Assembly (NCBI GenBank): GCA_028291055.1
Contig: JAQGIP010000032.1
Location: 124,001 to 188,000, forward strand
Length of the DNA: 64,000 nucleotides
Reading direction: 5' to 3'
From: Caulobacter sp.
Lineage (GTDB): Bacteria > Pseudomonadota > Alphaproteobacteria > Caulobacterales > Caulobacteraceae
Shown in pieces: positions 28,200 through 39,742 of the stretch. A program made the position numbers and the translations under genes. The number at the start of each line of letters is the position of its first letter. Position 1 is the first letter of the stretch. The notes under the pieces are model-generated. The model made no database searches, was not told the DNA's origin, and saw only the letters and a program-made list of their open reading frames with translations.

Positions 28200-29101
28200 T
28201 GGGAAGCGCCGACACACCGCTGCTGGCCGGCGACTGGGGGTCCACCAACCTGCGGCTCTTCCTGATCGACGCCGACGGGACCGTGACGGCCACCCGCCAG
28301 TCGGCCCATGGGGTGCGCAACCTGCGGCCCGACCAGTTCCGCGCCGCGTTCGAGGACCTCGCGGTCGATCTGCTGGACGGCGCCACACCCGCCGCCATCC
28401 TGCTCTGCGGCATGGTCGGCGCCCGCCAGGGCTGGCTGGAGGCGCCCTATGCCGAGGCCCCCGCTGGCCCCGCCGAGATCGCCGCCCACTTCGCGCGAGT
28501 GGAGACACGCTGGGGCCCGGCCTGGATCGCGCCCGGCCTGATCGCCCGGCGGCCCGATGGCCGCGCCGACGTGATGCGCGGCGAGGAGACCCAGATCCTG
28601 GGCGCGGGCGCCGACGGCACGATCGTGACCCCCGGCACCCACAGCAAATGGGCGCGCACCGAGGGCGGCCGCATCACCGCCTTCACCACCTACATGACCG
28701 GCGAGTTGTTCGAGGTGCTCAAGCGCCACTCGATGCTGGGCGCCCTGATCGAGGACGGGCCGCGCGACGCCGCCGCCTTCGACCTCGGCGTGGCCCGCGC
28801 CAAGGCCGGCGAGGCGCTGCAATCGCTGCTGTTCAGCGTGCGCAGCGAGGGGCTGACCGGCGCCCTGCCCGCCCCCGCCCTTGCCTCCTACCTGTCGGGC
28901 CTGCTGATCGGCGCGGAGATCGCCGCGGGCCTCGCCGACGCGCCCGGCGCGGCCCCGACCCTGATCGGCGATCCCGCGCTAACCTCCCTCTATACGGCCG
29001 CCCTGGCCGGCTTTGGCCTCAAGCCCGCCTGCGTGATCGACGGCGGCGCGGCGGTGGCGGCGGGGCTGTGGCGCCTCTGGCGCGAACGGAGTTCCAGATG
29101 A
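28196..29101 (+). CDS. dgoK: 2-dehydro-3-deoxygalactonokinase
   Basis: LLAGDWGSTNLRLFLID; GMVGARQGWLEAPYAEAPAGP; MRGEETQILGA; PGTHSKWARTEGGRITAFTTYMTGE. Confidence 0.93.
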   Translation: MMGSADTPLLAGDWGSTNLRLFLIDADGTVTATRQSAHGVRNLRPDQFRAAFEDLAVDLLDGATPAAILLCGMVGARQGWLEAPYAEAPAGPAEIAAHFARVETRWGPAWIAPGLIARRPDGRADVMRGEETQILGAGADGTIVTPGTHSKWARTEGGRITAFTTYMTGELFEVLKRHSMLGALIEDGPRDAAAFDLGVARAKAGEALQSLLFSVRSEGLTGALPAPALASYLSGLLIGAEIAAGLADAPGAAPTLIGDPALTSLYTAALAGFGLKPACVIDGGAAVAAGLWRLWRERSSR

Positions 29102-29718
29102 GCTGGTTTGACCGCATCGCCGACCTCCCGCTGGTCGCGATCCTGCGCGGCCTGAGGCCCGAGGAAGCCCTCGACATGGCGGGCGTCTTGCATGACGCGG
29201 GCTTCCGCTGCCTGGAGGTGCCGCTCAATTCGCCCGAACCGCTGGAGAGCATCCGCCGGATCAGCGAGGCCTTCGGCGATCGCCTGCTGGTCGGGGCCGG
29301 CACGGTGCTCACCGTCGCCGCCGTGGAAGCGGTGGCCGAAGCCGGCGGCAGGCTGATCGTCTCGCCCAACGCCGACATCACCGTCATCGCCGCCGCCAAG
29401 GCGCGCGGCCTGGTCAGCCTGCCCGGCATGTTCACGCCCAGCGAAGCCTTCGCCGCCCTGGCCGCCGGGGCCGATGGCCTGAAACTGTTCCCCGCCGAGG
29501 CCGCCTCGCCCACGGTGCTGAAGGCGATGAAGGCCGTGCTGCCGGCGGATGCCCCGGTGTTCGTTGTCGGGGGTGTGACGCCGGAGACGATGGCCCCTTG
29601 GCGCACGGCGGGGGCGCAAGGCTTCGGCCTGGGCTCGGCGCTCTACAAGCCGGGACGTCCAGTGGCCGAAGTCGAGGCGGCGGCGGCGGCCTTCGCGGCG
29701 GCTTGGCGCAAGGACTGA
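29098..29718 (+). CDS. dgoA: 2-dehydro-3-deoxy-6-phosphogalactonate aldolase
   Basis: PLVAILRGLRPEEALDMAGVLHDAGFRCLEVPLNSPEPLESI; GAGTVLT; KLFPAEAASP; GGVTPE. Confidence 0.92.
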   Translation: MSWFDRIADLPLVAILRGLRPEEALDMAGVLHDAGFRCLEVPLNSPEPLESIRRISEAFGDRLLVGAGTVLTVAAVEAVAEAGGRLIVSPNADITVIAAAKARGLVSLPGMFTPSEAFAALAAGADGLKLFPAEAASPTVLKAMKAVLPADAPVFVVGGVTPETMAPWRTAGAQGFGLGSALYKPGRPVAEVEAAAAAFAAAWRKD

Positions 29719-29741
29719 AGACGGTGAGAATTCCCGCTTTC

Positions 29742-29756
29742 ATCATATTATATGAT
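29742..29756. promoter_or_regulatory. AT-rich palindrome ATCATATTATATGAT, copy 2
   Basis: Identical 15-mer to 27258, with shared flanks (AATTCCCGC ... TTTC-palindrome-TT), upstream of the IlvD/Edd dehydratase. Confidence 0.75.
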
Positions 29757-29850
29757 TTGTTATTCAGAGCCCTGGCGCCGGGTCGCCGCTGGACCTCCAC
29801 CGAACGCGGGCGTCCAATAGTGCAGAACCGAAGCGTAGGGGGAAGTAGCC

Positions 29851-31571
<1,721 letters not shown>

Positions 31572-31572
<1 letters not shown>

Positions 31573-32336
31573 TGGCGTCCGCCGTCTATCCCAGCCTCAA
31601 GGACCGGCCCGTCTTCATCACCGGCGGCGCGGGCGGCATCGGCCAGGCCATGACCGAGGGCTTCGCGGCCCAGGGCGCGCGGGTGGCCTTCGTCGATCTG
31701 GACGCCGAGCGCGGCCACGCCCTGGCGCGTGAGCTGGCGGCCGGCGGCGCGACCGATCCCCTCTTCATCCCCTGCGACCTGCGGGACGTGGATGCGCTGA
31801 AGGCCGCGATGGCAGCGGCCAACGCCCGCCACGGCGACCTCTCGGTCCTGGTCAACAACGCGGCTAACGACACCCGCCACGCCCTGGCCGACCTGACACC
31901 GCAAGCGTGGGACGACCGCATGGCCGTCAACCTGCGCCCCATGGTCTTCGCCGCCCAGGGCGCGGCGCCCCAGATGCGCCGGCGCGGCGGCGGTTCGATC
32001 ATCAACCTCGGCTCGATCAGCTGGAAGACGGCCACAGCCGGGATGGTCGGCTACACCACCGCCAAGGCGGCCGTGCACGGCCTGACCCGGACCCTGGCCC
32101 GCGAGCTGGGTCCCGACGGCGTGCGGGTCAATACGCTCAGCCCCGGCTGGGTGATGACCGAGCGCCAGCTGGCGCTGTGGGTCGACGCTAATGCCGAGGC
32201 CGAGATGGACCGGGCCCAGTGCCTGAAGATCCGCCTGCAACCGGCCGACATCGTGGCCATGGTGCTCTTCCTGGCCGCCGACGATGCGCGCGGCTGCACG
32301 GCCCAGGACTTCACGGTGGATGCGGGATGGGCCTGA
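31572..32336 (+). CDS. SDR-family oxidoreductase (candidate sugar dehydrogenase)
   Basis: FITGGAGGIGQAMTEGFAAQGARVAFVDLD; NNAANDTRH; YTTAKAAVHGLTRTLARELGPDGVRVNTLSPGW. Confidence 0.9.
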
Positions 32337-32423
32337 CGCGCGCGCCTCCGCCGGCCCCGGACGGCCCATGCTGGTCTTGCGCCGCGAGCGGTGTAATACC
32401 CTTCATAGAAGAAGACCCATGCC

Positions 32424-33188
32424 ATGGACGAGCGACGCGGGACGAGCCGGGACCATCCGATGAGAAGCCCGCCACGAATGCAGAACCTGACCTACGGGAT
32501 CGCCTCCGATCTCGGGGTGGCGATCGTCACCGGCCACTATTCCAAGGCCAATCCCTTCCCGATCGAGGGCGAGCTTTGCACCCAGTACGGGGTCAGCCGC
32601 TCGATCGTGCGCGAGGCGGTCAAGATGCTGACCGCCAAGGGATTGCTTGGGGCCAGGCCCCGGCAAGGCACCTGGGTGCAGCCGGAAGAGACCTGGAACC
32701 TGCTGGATCCGGACGTCCTGCGCTGGACGCTGGAGCGCAAATTCTCCCTGCCCCTGCTGATCGAGTTCGCGCAGATCCGTCTGGGTATCGAGCCGGCGGC
32801 CGCAGCCATGGCGGCGCGGGTGGGCGACCCCAAGGCCAAGGCGCTGATCGGCGCGGCGGTGGAACGCATGCAGGCGGCCGACCGGGGCGAGGACGATCCG
32901 CTGGAGTCCGACATCGCCTTCCATGTCTCCGTGCTGGAGGCGACCGGCAACCGCTTCTTCCTGCAACTGCGCCAGCTGATCGAGACGGCGCTGCGCTTCT
33001 CCATCCGCATGACCAACGAGCGCAAGGGCGTGCGCCTGGCCAGCGTGGCCGACCACAACAAGGTGGCCGAGGCCATCCTGGCGGGCGATCCGGCGGCGGC
33101 GGAAGCGGCGATGCGCGCCATGATGGAAGAGACCCTCATGCTGCTGCACGAGACCCAGGCCACAGGGCGCTACGCCCGGAGCGCCTGA
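32424..33188 (+). CDS. GntR-family (FCD domain) transcriptional regulator
   Basis: PIEGELCTQYGVSRSIVREAVKMLTAKGLLGARPRQGTWVQPEETWNLLDPDVLRW; FCD helices ADRGEDDPLESDIAFHVSVLEATGNRFFLQL. Confidence 0.92.
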   Translation: MDERRGTSRDHPMRSPPRMQNLTYGIASDLGVAIVTGHYSKANPFPIEGELCTQYGVSRSIVREAVKMLTAKGLLGARPRQGTWVQPEETWNLLDPDVLRWTLERKFSLPLLIEFAQIRLGIEPAAAAMAARVGDPKAKALIGAAVERMQAADRGEDDPLESDIAFHVSVLEATGNRFFLQLRQLIETALRFSIRMTNERKGVRLASVADHNKVAEAILAGDPAAAEAAMRAMMEETLMLLHETQATGRYARSA

Positions 33189-33247
33189 ACGACCCGCGCT
33201 CAGCTTCGCCGAGCCCTGCCCGCCAGCCCCTCTCCTTCCCCAACGCC

Positions 33248-33385
33248 CGCTCTTCCCCGCGCAGGCGGGGATCCAAGCTGGATATGAGGAAGAGCGTGGG
33301 CGAAGGCGACAGGCGCCGCGCCGCGTGGCGCCGCATCGGCCAACCCCACAGGCCGCATGGATCCCCGCCTACGCGGGGAAGAGCG
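33248..33385. repeat. Inverted repeat with 27-bp arms (REP/hairpin-like)
   Basis: CGCTCTTCCCCGCGCAGGCGGGGATCC (33248..33274) and GGATCCCCGCCTACGCGGGGAAGAGCG (33359..33385); each arm is itself partly palindromic. Confidence 0.7.
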
Positions 33386-33582
33386 GATCGTGGAAATAGC
33401 GCCAGGCGTTCCGGAAACCAGCGCGGATCATTCTTTCAGGTCGCCCCGCTCTTCACCCTCGCGGGGGAAGGCGGAGGTTGGGGTCGCCTGATGGCGTCTG
33501 GCCAGAGCCGCTACGTTTGGCCAGGCGACTCATTCAAACTGATAACAGAAGCGGCGAAGCCCGCTCGGTGGGGAGGCGTGCG

Positions 33583-35400
33583 ATGCATCTAGGATTCGTG
33601 GACTGGGCGATCATCGCCCTCTATCTGCTGTTCGTGCTGGCGATCGGCATCCTGGCCTCGCGGCGCACCAAGACCGGCAGCGACTTCTTCCTGGCCGGGC
33701 GCTCGATCCCCGCCTGGGTGGCGGGCCTGGCCTTCATTTCCGCCAACCTGGGCGCCCAGGAAGTCATCGGCATGGGCGCGTCCGGCGCCAAATACGGCAT
33801 CGCCACGGCCCACTTCTATTGGGTGGGCGCCATCCCCGCGATGATCTTCATCGGCATCTTCATGATGCCCTTCTACTACGGCTCCAAGGCTCGCTCCGCG
33901 CCGGAATACCTGCGCATGCGTTTCGACGAGAAGACGCGCGGCTTCAACGCCATCACGTTCGCGGTGATGACCATCTTCTCCTCGGGCATCTCCATGTACG
34001 CCCTGGCCAAGCTGATCGGCATCCTGCACGTGCTGGACGCGCCCATCCACGCCATGGGCCTGCCGCCCAGCGCCGCCTTCCACGCCGCCATCATCCTCTC
34101 GGCCGCCGTGGTGCTGGCCTACATCTACCTGGGGGGGCTGAAGGGCGCGATCTACAACGAGGTCCTGCAATTCTTCCTGATCGTGGCGGGCTTCGCGCCC
34201 CTGGTCTGGCTCGGCCTGAAGTCGGTCGGCGGCTGGGACGGCATCAAGGCCCAGCTGGTCCCCACCTACACCCACGCCTGGCAGGGCATGGCGCACGCCT
34301 CCACCAACCCGCTCGGCGTCGACTGGTTCGGGCTCGTGATGGGGCTCGGGTTCGTGCTGTCGTTCGGCTACTGGTGCACCGACTTCCTGATCGTCCAGCG
34401 GGCCATGGCGGCCGACTCCATGGGCGCGGCGCGGCGCACGCCGATCATCGCCGCCTCGATCAAGATGTTCTTCCCCTTCCTGGTCATCCTGCCCGGCCTG
34501 ATCGCGCTCAGCCTCACCGCCAGCGCCATGAAGGGCCATGTGCCCGGCGCCGTGGCCCATCCGGCGGGCGTCTCCTCCACCGTCGCCCAGGGCAGCGCGG
34601 AGGCGCCGCTAATCCCGGTCAAGATCGATTCGGCCAGCGGCAAGCCGATGGTGGACAGCACGGGCCAGCCGGTGCTCGACTACGATCTGGCCGTGCCCAA
34701 CATGCTGCTGAAGTTCTTCCCCACCGGGATGCTGGGCCTGGGCCTGACCGCGCTGCTGGCCAGCTTCATGTCGGGGATGGCCGGCAACGTCACCGCCTTC
34801 AACACCGTGTGGACCTATGACATCTACCAAGCCTACATCCGCAAGGAGGCCAGCGACGACCACTACCTGCTGGTCGGCCGGCTCGCGACCTTCGGGGGCA
34901 TCGCGCTGTCCGTCGCCGCCGCCTATCTGGCGACCCGGTTCAACAACATCATGGACATGTTGCAGCTGGTCTTCGCCTTCATCAACGCGCCGGTCTTCGC
35001 CACCTTCCTGCTGGGCATGTTCTGGAAGCGCACCACCGGCCACGGGGCCTTCGTGGGCCTGGTCTGCGGCACGGCCGCCGCCGCCATCCACCATGGCCTG
35101 ACCCTGCCCGCCGGGGCGCTCGCCGGCTTCAAGGGCGGCTGGATCAGCGTGCTGCATACCTATCCCAGCGAGATGGCCCAGAACTTCTACACCGCCATCG
35201 TCGCCTGGAGCGCCTGCTTCGTGATCACCATCGCGGTCAGCCTGATGACCAAGGCGCATGCCGAGAAGGACCTGGAAGGTCTGGTCTACTCCCTGACCCC
35301 CAAGATCACCGAGACCACATCCGCCTGGTACGCCCGGCCGGTGTTCGCGGGTCTGGTCGTTCTGACCGGCGCCCTGATCCTCAACATCCTGTTCCGCTAG
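33583..35400 (+). CDS. Sodium:solute symporter (SSS/SGLT family), probably sugar
   Basis: ATG 33583 (MHLGFVDWAIIALYLLFVLAIGILASRRTKTGSDFFLAGRSIPAWVAGLAFISANLGAQEVIGMGASGAKYGI); SGLT-like TM pattern. Confidence 0.93.
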   Translation: MHLGFVDWAIIALYLLFVLAIGILASRRTKTGSDFFLAGRSIPAWVAGLAFISANLGAQEVIGMGASGAKYGIATAHFYWVGAIPAMIFIGIFMMPFYYGSKARSAPEYLRMRFDEKTRGFNAITFAVMTIFSSGISMYALAKLIGILHVLDAPIHAMGLPPSAAFHAAIILSAAVVLAYIYLGGLKGAIYNEVLQFFLIVAGFAPLVWLGLKSVGGWDGIKAQLVPTYTHAWQGMAHASTNPLGVDWFGLVMGLGFVLSFGYWCTDFLIVQRAMAADSMGAARRTPIIAASIKMFFPFLVILPGLIALSLTASAMKGHVPGAVAHPAGVSSTVAQGSAEAPLIPVKIDSASGKPMVDSTGQPVLDYDLAVPNMLLKFFPTGMLGLGLTALLASFMSGMAGNVTAFNTVWTYDIYQAYIRKEASDDHYLLVGRLATFGGIALSVAAAYLATRFNNIMDMLQLVFAFINAPVFATFLLGMFWKRTTGHGAFVGLVCGTAAAAIHHGLTLPAGALAGFKGGWISVLHTYPSEMAQNFYTAIVAWSACFVITIAVSLMTKAHAEKDLEGLVYSLTPKITETTSAWYARPVFAGLVVLTGALILNILFR

Positions 35401-35409
35401 GAGAGCGCC

Positions 35410-35607
35410 ATGAGCTTCGACATCCGTCTGCCCATCGGCCTGCTGTTCCTGGCCATCGGGGTGATCCTGGTGGGCTATGGCCTTTCCAGCGACGCCGAAA
35501 TCTACCGGGTCCATTCGCTGGGGACCAACATCAACCTGCTGTGGGGCGGCGTGCTTGTTGTCTTCGGCCTTTTGATGCTGGCCCTTACCTTGCGGAAGAA
35601 GACCTAG
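35410..35607 (+). CDS. Small two-TM membrane protein downstream of the SSS symporter
   Basis: 65 aa MSFDIRLPIGLLFLAIGVILVGYGLSSDAEIYRVHSLGTNINLLWGGVLVVFGLLMLALTLRKKT; 9 bp after the symporter stop; RBS-like ggagag. Confidence 0.7.
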   Translation: MSFDIRLPIGLLFLAIGVILVGYGLSSDAEIYRVHSLGTNINLLWGGVLVVFGLLMLALTLRKKT

Positions 35608-35879
35608 ACTTCGCGGACAGGTCGACAGAGTCCGCTCGCCCCTGAGCCACGCAAAAGGGCGCGGCTTTGCGATGGCGTGCGCGCCGTCTTAGAGCGCCGC
35701 ATGACTTCACGTCATCCCATTGGCAACATTAGGATTTTCAGGAATTTCGGAGCCCGCCCAGTCCGGCGCGGGGCGGCGGCGCAACGCCGCCAAACAGCGC
35801 ATTGACAGGATAAGTCTTATTTATATGATAATCGCAAAAGCGCGTCGGACCGGCGCGATACGGGAGGGGGACTAGGCTC

Positions 35880-38540
35880 ATGCGCCAATTCGATTTGAGG
35901 CTCGCCTGCGGCGTCAGCGCGCTGGCGCTCGGCATCGCCGCCGGCCTGCCCGCCTTCGCGCAGTCCACGGGCGATCGGGCGACTTCCGACAAGGGGACCC
36001 AGGTCGACGAGGTGGTGGTCACCGGCATCCGCAAGAGCCTGCAGACCGCGCTGGCCGTAAAGCAGACCTCCGACAAGGTCATCGAGGCGATTTCCGCCGA
36101 CGACATCGGCGCCCTGCCCGACGTCACCATCGCCGAATCCATCGCGCGGCTGCCCGGCGTCAACGCCACCCGCGACCGGGGCAACGACAGCCAGGCCGTG
36201 GTGCGCGGCCTGGGCCCGCGCCTGGTGCTGGGCACGGTCAACGGCCGCGAGGTCGCCTCCTCCGAGCCCGACCGCAACGTGCGCTGGGAAATCTATCCCT
36301 CGGAAGTCGTCAGCGGCGTCCAGGTCTACAAGTCGCAGTCTGCTGACCTGATCGCCGGCGGCGTGGCCGCCACCATCAACATCTCCACGGTCAGCCCGCT
36401 CGAGTACAAGGGCCCGACCTTCGTGTTCCGGGGCGGGGCGGTCTATTACGACAAGGCCGCCGACATCCCCAACTACAGCCCCTGGGGCTATCGCGGCAGC
36501 GGCGCCTTCGTGGGCAGGGTCAACGACGACCTGGCCGTGGCGCTCGGCGTCAGCATCCAGAAGCAGAAGAACGCCTACCCCTCGCTCCAGGGCTGGGGCT
36601 ACAACGACAGCACCATCCGCGCCGGCGACAACAGCGGCGACCTGAACGGCGACGGCCATGTGGACGCCACCCCCTGGGGCGCCCAGACCGAGGTCAAGAA
36701 GCTGGACGAGGACCGGCTGGGCCTGATGGGCGCGATCGAGTGGGCGCCCAGCGACAACTTCACCCTGAAGTTCGACGGCCTCTATTCCAAGATCAGGATC
36801 TCCGAGGACCAGGACCAGACCTGGTTCGGCAACAACGGCGTCACCGGCAACTGGGGTAACGGCAATTTCGGCGCCTACAACGGCGCGGGCTCGTCCTACA
36901 CCCTGGTCAACAACACCGTGGTGGCGGCGACCCTGAACAACGCCTTCACCTCCGTGACCAACGTCATCGCCCACTACAGCGAGGACAAGACCCTGACCGT
37001 GCTGGGCCTGAACGGCCGCTGGCGCGGGGACGGCTGGACGATCGCGGGCGACATCTCCTATTCGAAGGCCGAGCGCGACAACACTTGGCAGGCCGTGCTG
37101 ACCGAGCTCTATCCCAACACCCTATCCTTCGACTGGCGCGACGGGGTCACCCCCTTCGTCACCGTCAGCTCCAACACCGCCGACCCGACCATCCAGTTCG
37201 CGCCGGGCTATCGCCCCGGCATCCACGACGGGCCCGAGCATCTGGGCGATGAGCTGACCGCCGTGGCCTTGGACTTCAAGCGCGACTTCGGCGACGAGGG
37301 CTTCACCAGCGCCGAGTTCGGCCTGCGCGGTTCGGACCGCACCAAGGACCATACGCGCACCAGCTGGAACCAGCCGGTGCTCGGCGGCGGCGTGCTGCTG
37401 CCGGCCAACCTGCTCTACAGCTACAATGCGCCGGGCCTGAACGTGCCTGGCGTACTGACCACGAACAACTTCGGCGCCCTGGTCACCGCGGCTTATGGCC
37501 CCGGCGGCTTCAACAGCGCGCTGGCCTTCAACGATCCGCTGCAGGCCTGGAGCGTGCAGGAGCGCGACTACGAAGGCTATGCCAAGCTCAACTTCCGCCA
37601 TGACGCCTTCGGCGTGCCGATGAGCGGCAACATCGGCGTGCGCGTGGTCAATGTGCGCAACACCAGCGACGGCAACCAGAGCGTGGCCGGGGTGGTCACA
37701 CCCGCCTCCGTGTCCAGCAGCTACACCGAGGTCCTGCCCAGCGCCTCGCTCAACTTCGACGTCGCCGACCATCAGATCCTGCGCGTGGGCCTGGCCCGGG
37801 TGATCGCGCGCCCGCCGCTGGACGAACTGCGGGTCAGCCGCAACCTGTCCGATCCCCTCGTGCCGCCCCGCACCGGCAGCGACGGCAACCCGCATCTGGA
37901 GCCCTTCAAGGCCACGCAGCTGGACGTGTCGTGGGAGTGGTACTTCCACCCCGAAAGCCTGCTGGCGGTGTCGACCTACTACAAGGATGTCGACAGCAAC
38001 ATCGGCTACCAGCAGCAGAATGTGACCGTGAATGGGATCAGTTACCTGATCACCGGCCCCTTCAACGGCCAGGGTGGGTCGATCAAGGGCGTGGAGCTGA
38101 CCTTCCAGACCCCCTTCTACTTCGTGCCGGGCCTGAAGAACTTCGGCATCTATGCCAACTACGCCTTCGTGGATTCCTCCATCAAGGAGTTCTCGCCCAT
38201 CGGCCATCCGCTGAGCGCCAACGGCCTGGCCAAGAACACCGCCACGGTGGACCTGTGGTACAACAACGGCCCGCTGGAATTGCGCCTGGGCTACAAATAC
38301 CACAGCGCCTTCACCGTCATTTACGGCTGGAACGGCGCGGACCTTCAGACCCTGCAGTCGGAATCGACCCTGGGCTTCAGCGCCTCCTACCAGGTGACCA
38401 AGTCGATCCAGGTCCGCTTCCAGGCCGACAACCTGACCGACGAGCCCCTGCGCATCTTCCGCGACAACGACCCCAACCGGCTGGGCCGCTACGACACCTA
38501 TGGCCGGCGCTACCTCCTCGACGTCTCCTTCAAATACTGA
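35880..38540 (+). CDS. TonB-dependent receptor (galactan locus)
   Basis: 886 aa; signal peptide; VDEVVVTGIRKSLQTALAVKQTSDKVIEAISADDIGALPDVTIAESIARLPGVNATRDRG; C-terminus YLLDVSFKY. Confidence 0.94.
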   Translation: MRQFDLRLACGVSALALGIAAGLPAFAQSTGDRATSDKGTQVDEVVVTGIRKSLQTALAVKQTSDKVIEAISADDIGALPDVTIAESIARLPGVNATRDRGNDSQAVVRGLGPRLVLGTVNGREVASSEPDRNVRWEIYPSEVVSGVQVYKSQSADLIAGGVAATINISTVSPLEYKGPTFVFRGGAVYYDKAADIPNYSPWGYRGSGAFVGRVNDDLAVALGVSIQKQKNAYPSLQGWGYNDSTIRAGDNSGDLNGDGHVDATPWGAQTEVKKLDEDRLGLMGAIEWAPSDNFTLKFDGLYSKIRISEDQDQTWFGNNGVTGNWGNGNFGAYNGAGSSYTLVNNTVVAATLNNAFTSVTNVIAHYSEDKTLTVLGLNGRWRGDGWTIAGDISYSKAERDNTWQAVLTELYPNTLSFDWRDGVTPFVTVSSNTADPTIQFAPGYRPGIHDGPEHLGDELTAVALDFKRDFGDEGFTSAEFGLRGSDRTKDHTRTSWNQPVLGGGVLLPANLLYSYNAPGLNVPGVLTTNNFGALVTAAYGPGGFNSALAFNDPLQAWSVQERDYEGYAKLNFRHDAFGVPMSGNIGVRVVNVRNTSDGNQSVAGVVTPASVSSSYTEVLPSASLNFDVADHQILRVGLARVIARPPLDELRVSRNLSDPLVPPRTGSDGNPHLEPFKATQLDVSWEWYFHPESLLAVSTYYKDVDSNIGYQQQNVTVNGISYLITGPFNGQGGSIKGVELTFQTPFYFVPGLKNFGIYANYAFVDSSIKEFSPIGHPLSANGLAKNTATVDLWYNNGPLELRLGYKYHSAFTVIYGWNGADLQTLQSESTLGFSASYQVTKSIQVRFQADNLTDEPLRIFRDNDPNRLGRYDTYGRRYLLDVSFKY

Positions 38541-38550
38541 TTGCGCAACT

Positions 38551-38586
38551 GGCAGGGGCGGCCCCGCGTCGCCCCTGCCAATTTTT
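38551..38586 (+). terminator. Rho-independent terminator/attenuator between the TonB receptor and GH53
   Basis: GGCAGGGGCG-GCCCCGCGT-CGCCCCTGCC followed by AATTTTTC. Confidence 0.75.
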
Positions 38587-38599
38587 CAGAGATTCACCG

Positions 38600-39742
38600 A
38601 TGCCGCGTTGGTCCTTCCGGCTTGCCGGCCTGGTTTCCGCCCTCTGCGCCGCCTTGAACGCCGCGCCCTCCACAGCCGCGCCGCTCGGCCACGCGCCCTA
38701 TCTCGGCGCCGACCTGTCCTCCACCAACGAGATGGACGACTGCGGCGCGGTGTTCCGCCAGAACGGCAAGGCCTACGACCTGTTCACGCTCGTTCGCGGT
38801 CACGGCGGCAACCTGGCGCGCATCCGCATCTGGAACGATCCGGACTGGACCCGTTACAGCAACCTGGCCGACGTCAAGAAGTCCATCCGACGCGCGCGCG
38901 CCGCCCACCTGCTGGTGCTGCTCGACTTCCACTATTCCGACACCTGGGCCGACGGCGACAAGCAGATCATCCCCAAGGCCTGGGCCGGCATCAAGGACGA
39001 CCAGGCGCTGGCCGACGCCCTCTACCGCTTCACCTTCGACACTCTCATGGCGCTCGACGCCGAAGGCCTGATGCCGGACCAGGTCCAGGTGGGCAATGAG
39101 ATCAACCAGGAACTGCTGGGCCAGGCCGACTGGAGGGGCCGCCCCATCAACTGGAAACGCAACGCTCTGCTGCTCAACGCCGGCATCAAGGCCGTGCGCG
39201 ACGCGGGCGCCAGGTCCGTCATCAAGCCGAAGGTGATGCTGCACATCGCCCAGCCCGAAAACGTCGAACCCTGGTTCAAGGCGGCCACGGCCGCCGGCGT
39301 CACCGACTTCGACATGATCGGCATCAGCTACTATGCAAAGTGGTCGAAATATTCGATGTCCGAGATGGGCGCGACGATCAAACGCCTGACCCTCGCCTAT
39401 CCGAAAACCGAGGTGGTGCTGGTGGAAACCGCCTATCCCTGGACCACCGACTACGCCGACCCGCTGGGCAATGTGCTGGGCGAGGACGCGTTGATGAAGG
39501 CCTACCCCGCCACGCCGCTCGGCCAGAAACAATACATGACCGACGTCACCCGCACGGTGCTGGAGAACGGCGGCGTGGGCATCGTCTATTGGGAGCCGGG
39601 CTGGGTCTCGACCCGCTGCAAGACCCCCTGGGGCGTCGGCTCCAGCTGGGAAAACGCCACCTTCTTCGACTTCCATCGCGACAACGAGGTCCTGCCCGCC
39701 ATCGACTTCATGCGCACGCCCGTTCCCCCGGCCGCCCCATGA
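38600..39742 (+). CDS. GH53 arabinogalactan endo-beta-1,4-galactanase
   Basis: Signal peptide; YLGADLSSTNEMDDCGAVFRQNGKAYDLFTLVRGHGGNLARIRIWNDP; LLDFHYSDTWADGDKQIIPKAW; QVGNEINQELLG; VLVETAYPWT. Confidence 0.94.
   Translation: MPRWSFRLAGLVSALCAALNAAPSTAAPLGHAPYLGADLSSTNEMDDCGAVFRQNGKAYDLFTLVRGHGGNLARIRIWNDPDWTRYSNLADVKKSIRRARAAHLLVLLDFHYSDTWADGDKQIIPKAWAGIKDDQALADALYRFTFDTLMALDAEGLMPDQVQVGNEINQELLGQADWRGRPINWKRNALLLNAGIKAVRDAGARSVIKPKVMLHIAQPENVEPWFKAATAAGVTDFDMIGISYYAKWSKYSMSEMGATIKRLTLAYPKTEVVLVETAYPWTTDYADPLGNVLGEDALMKAYPATPLGQKQYMTDVTRTVLENGGVGIVYWEPGWVSTRCKTPWGVGSSWENATFFDFHRDNEVLPAIDFMRTPVPPAAP

Noticed and set aside
32219-33592. 457-aa plus-strand ORF spanning SDR end, GntR and the intergenic repeat
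   Set aside because: Runs through the GntR CDS in another frame and across the inverted repeat; no domain signature.
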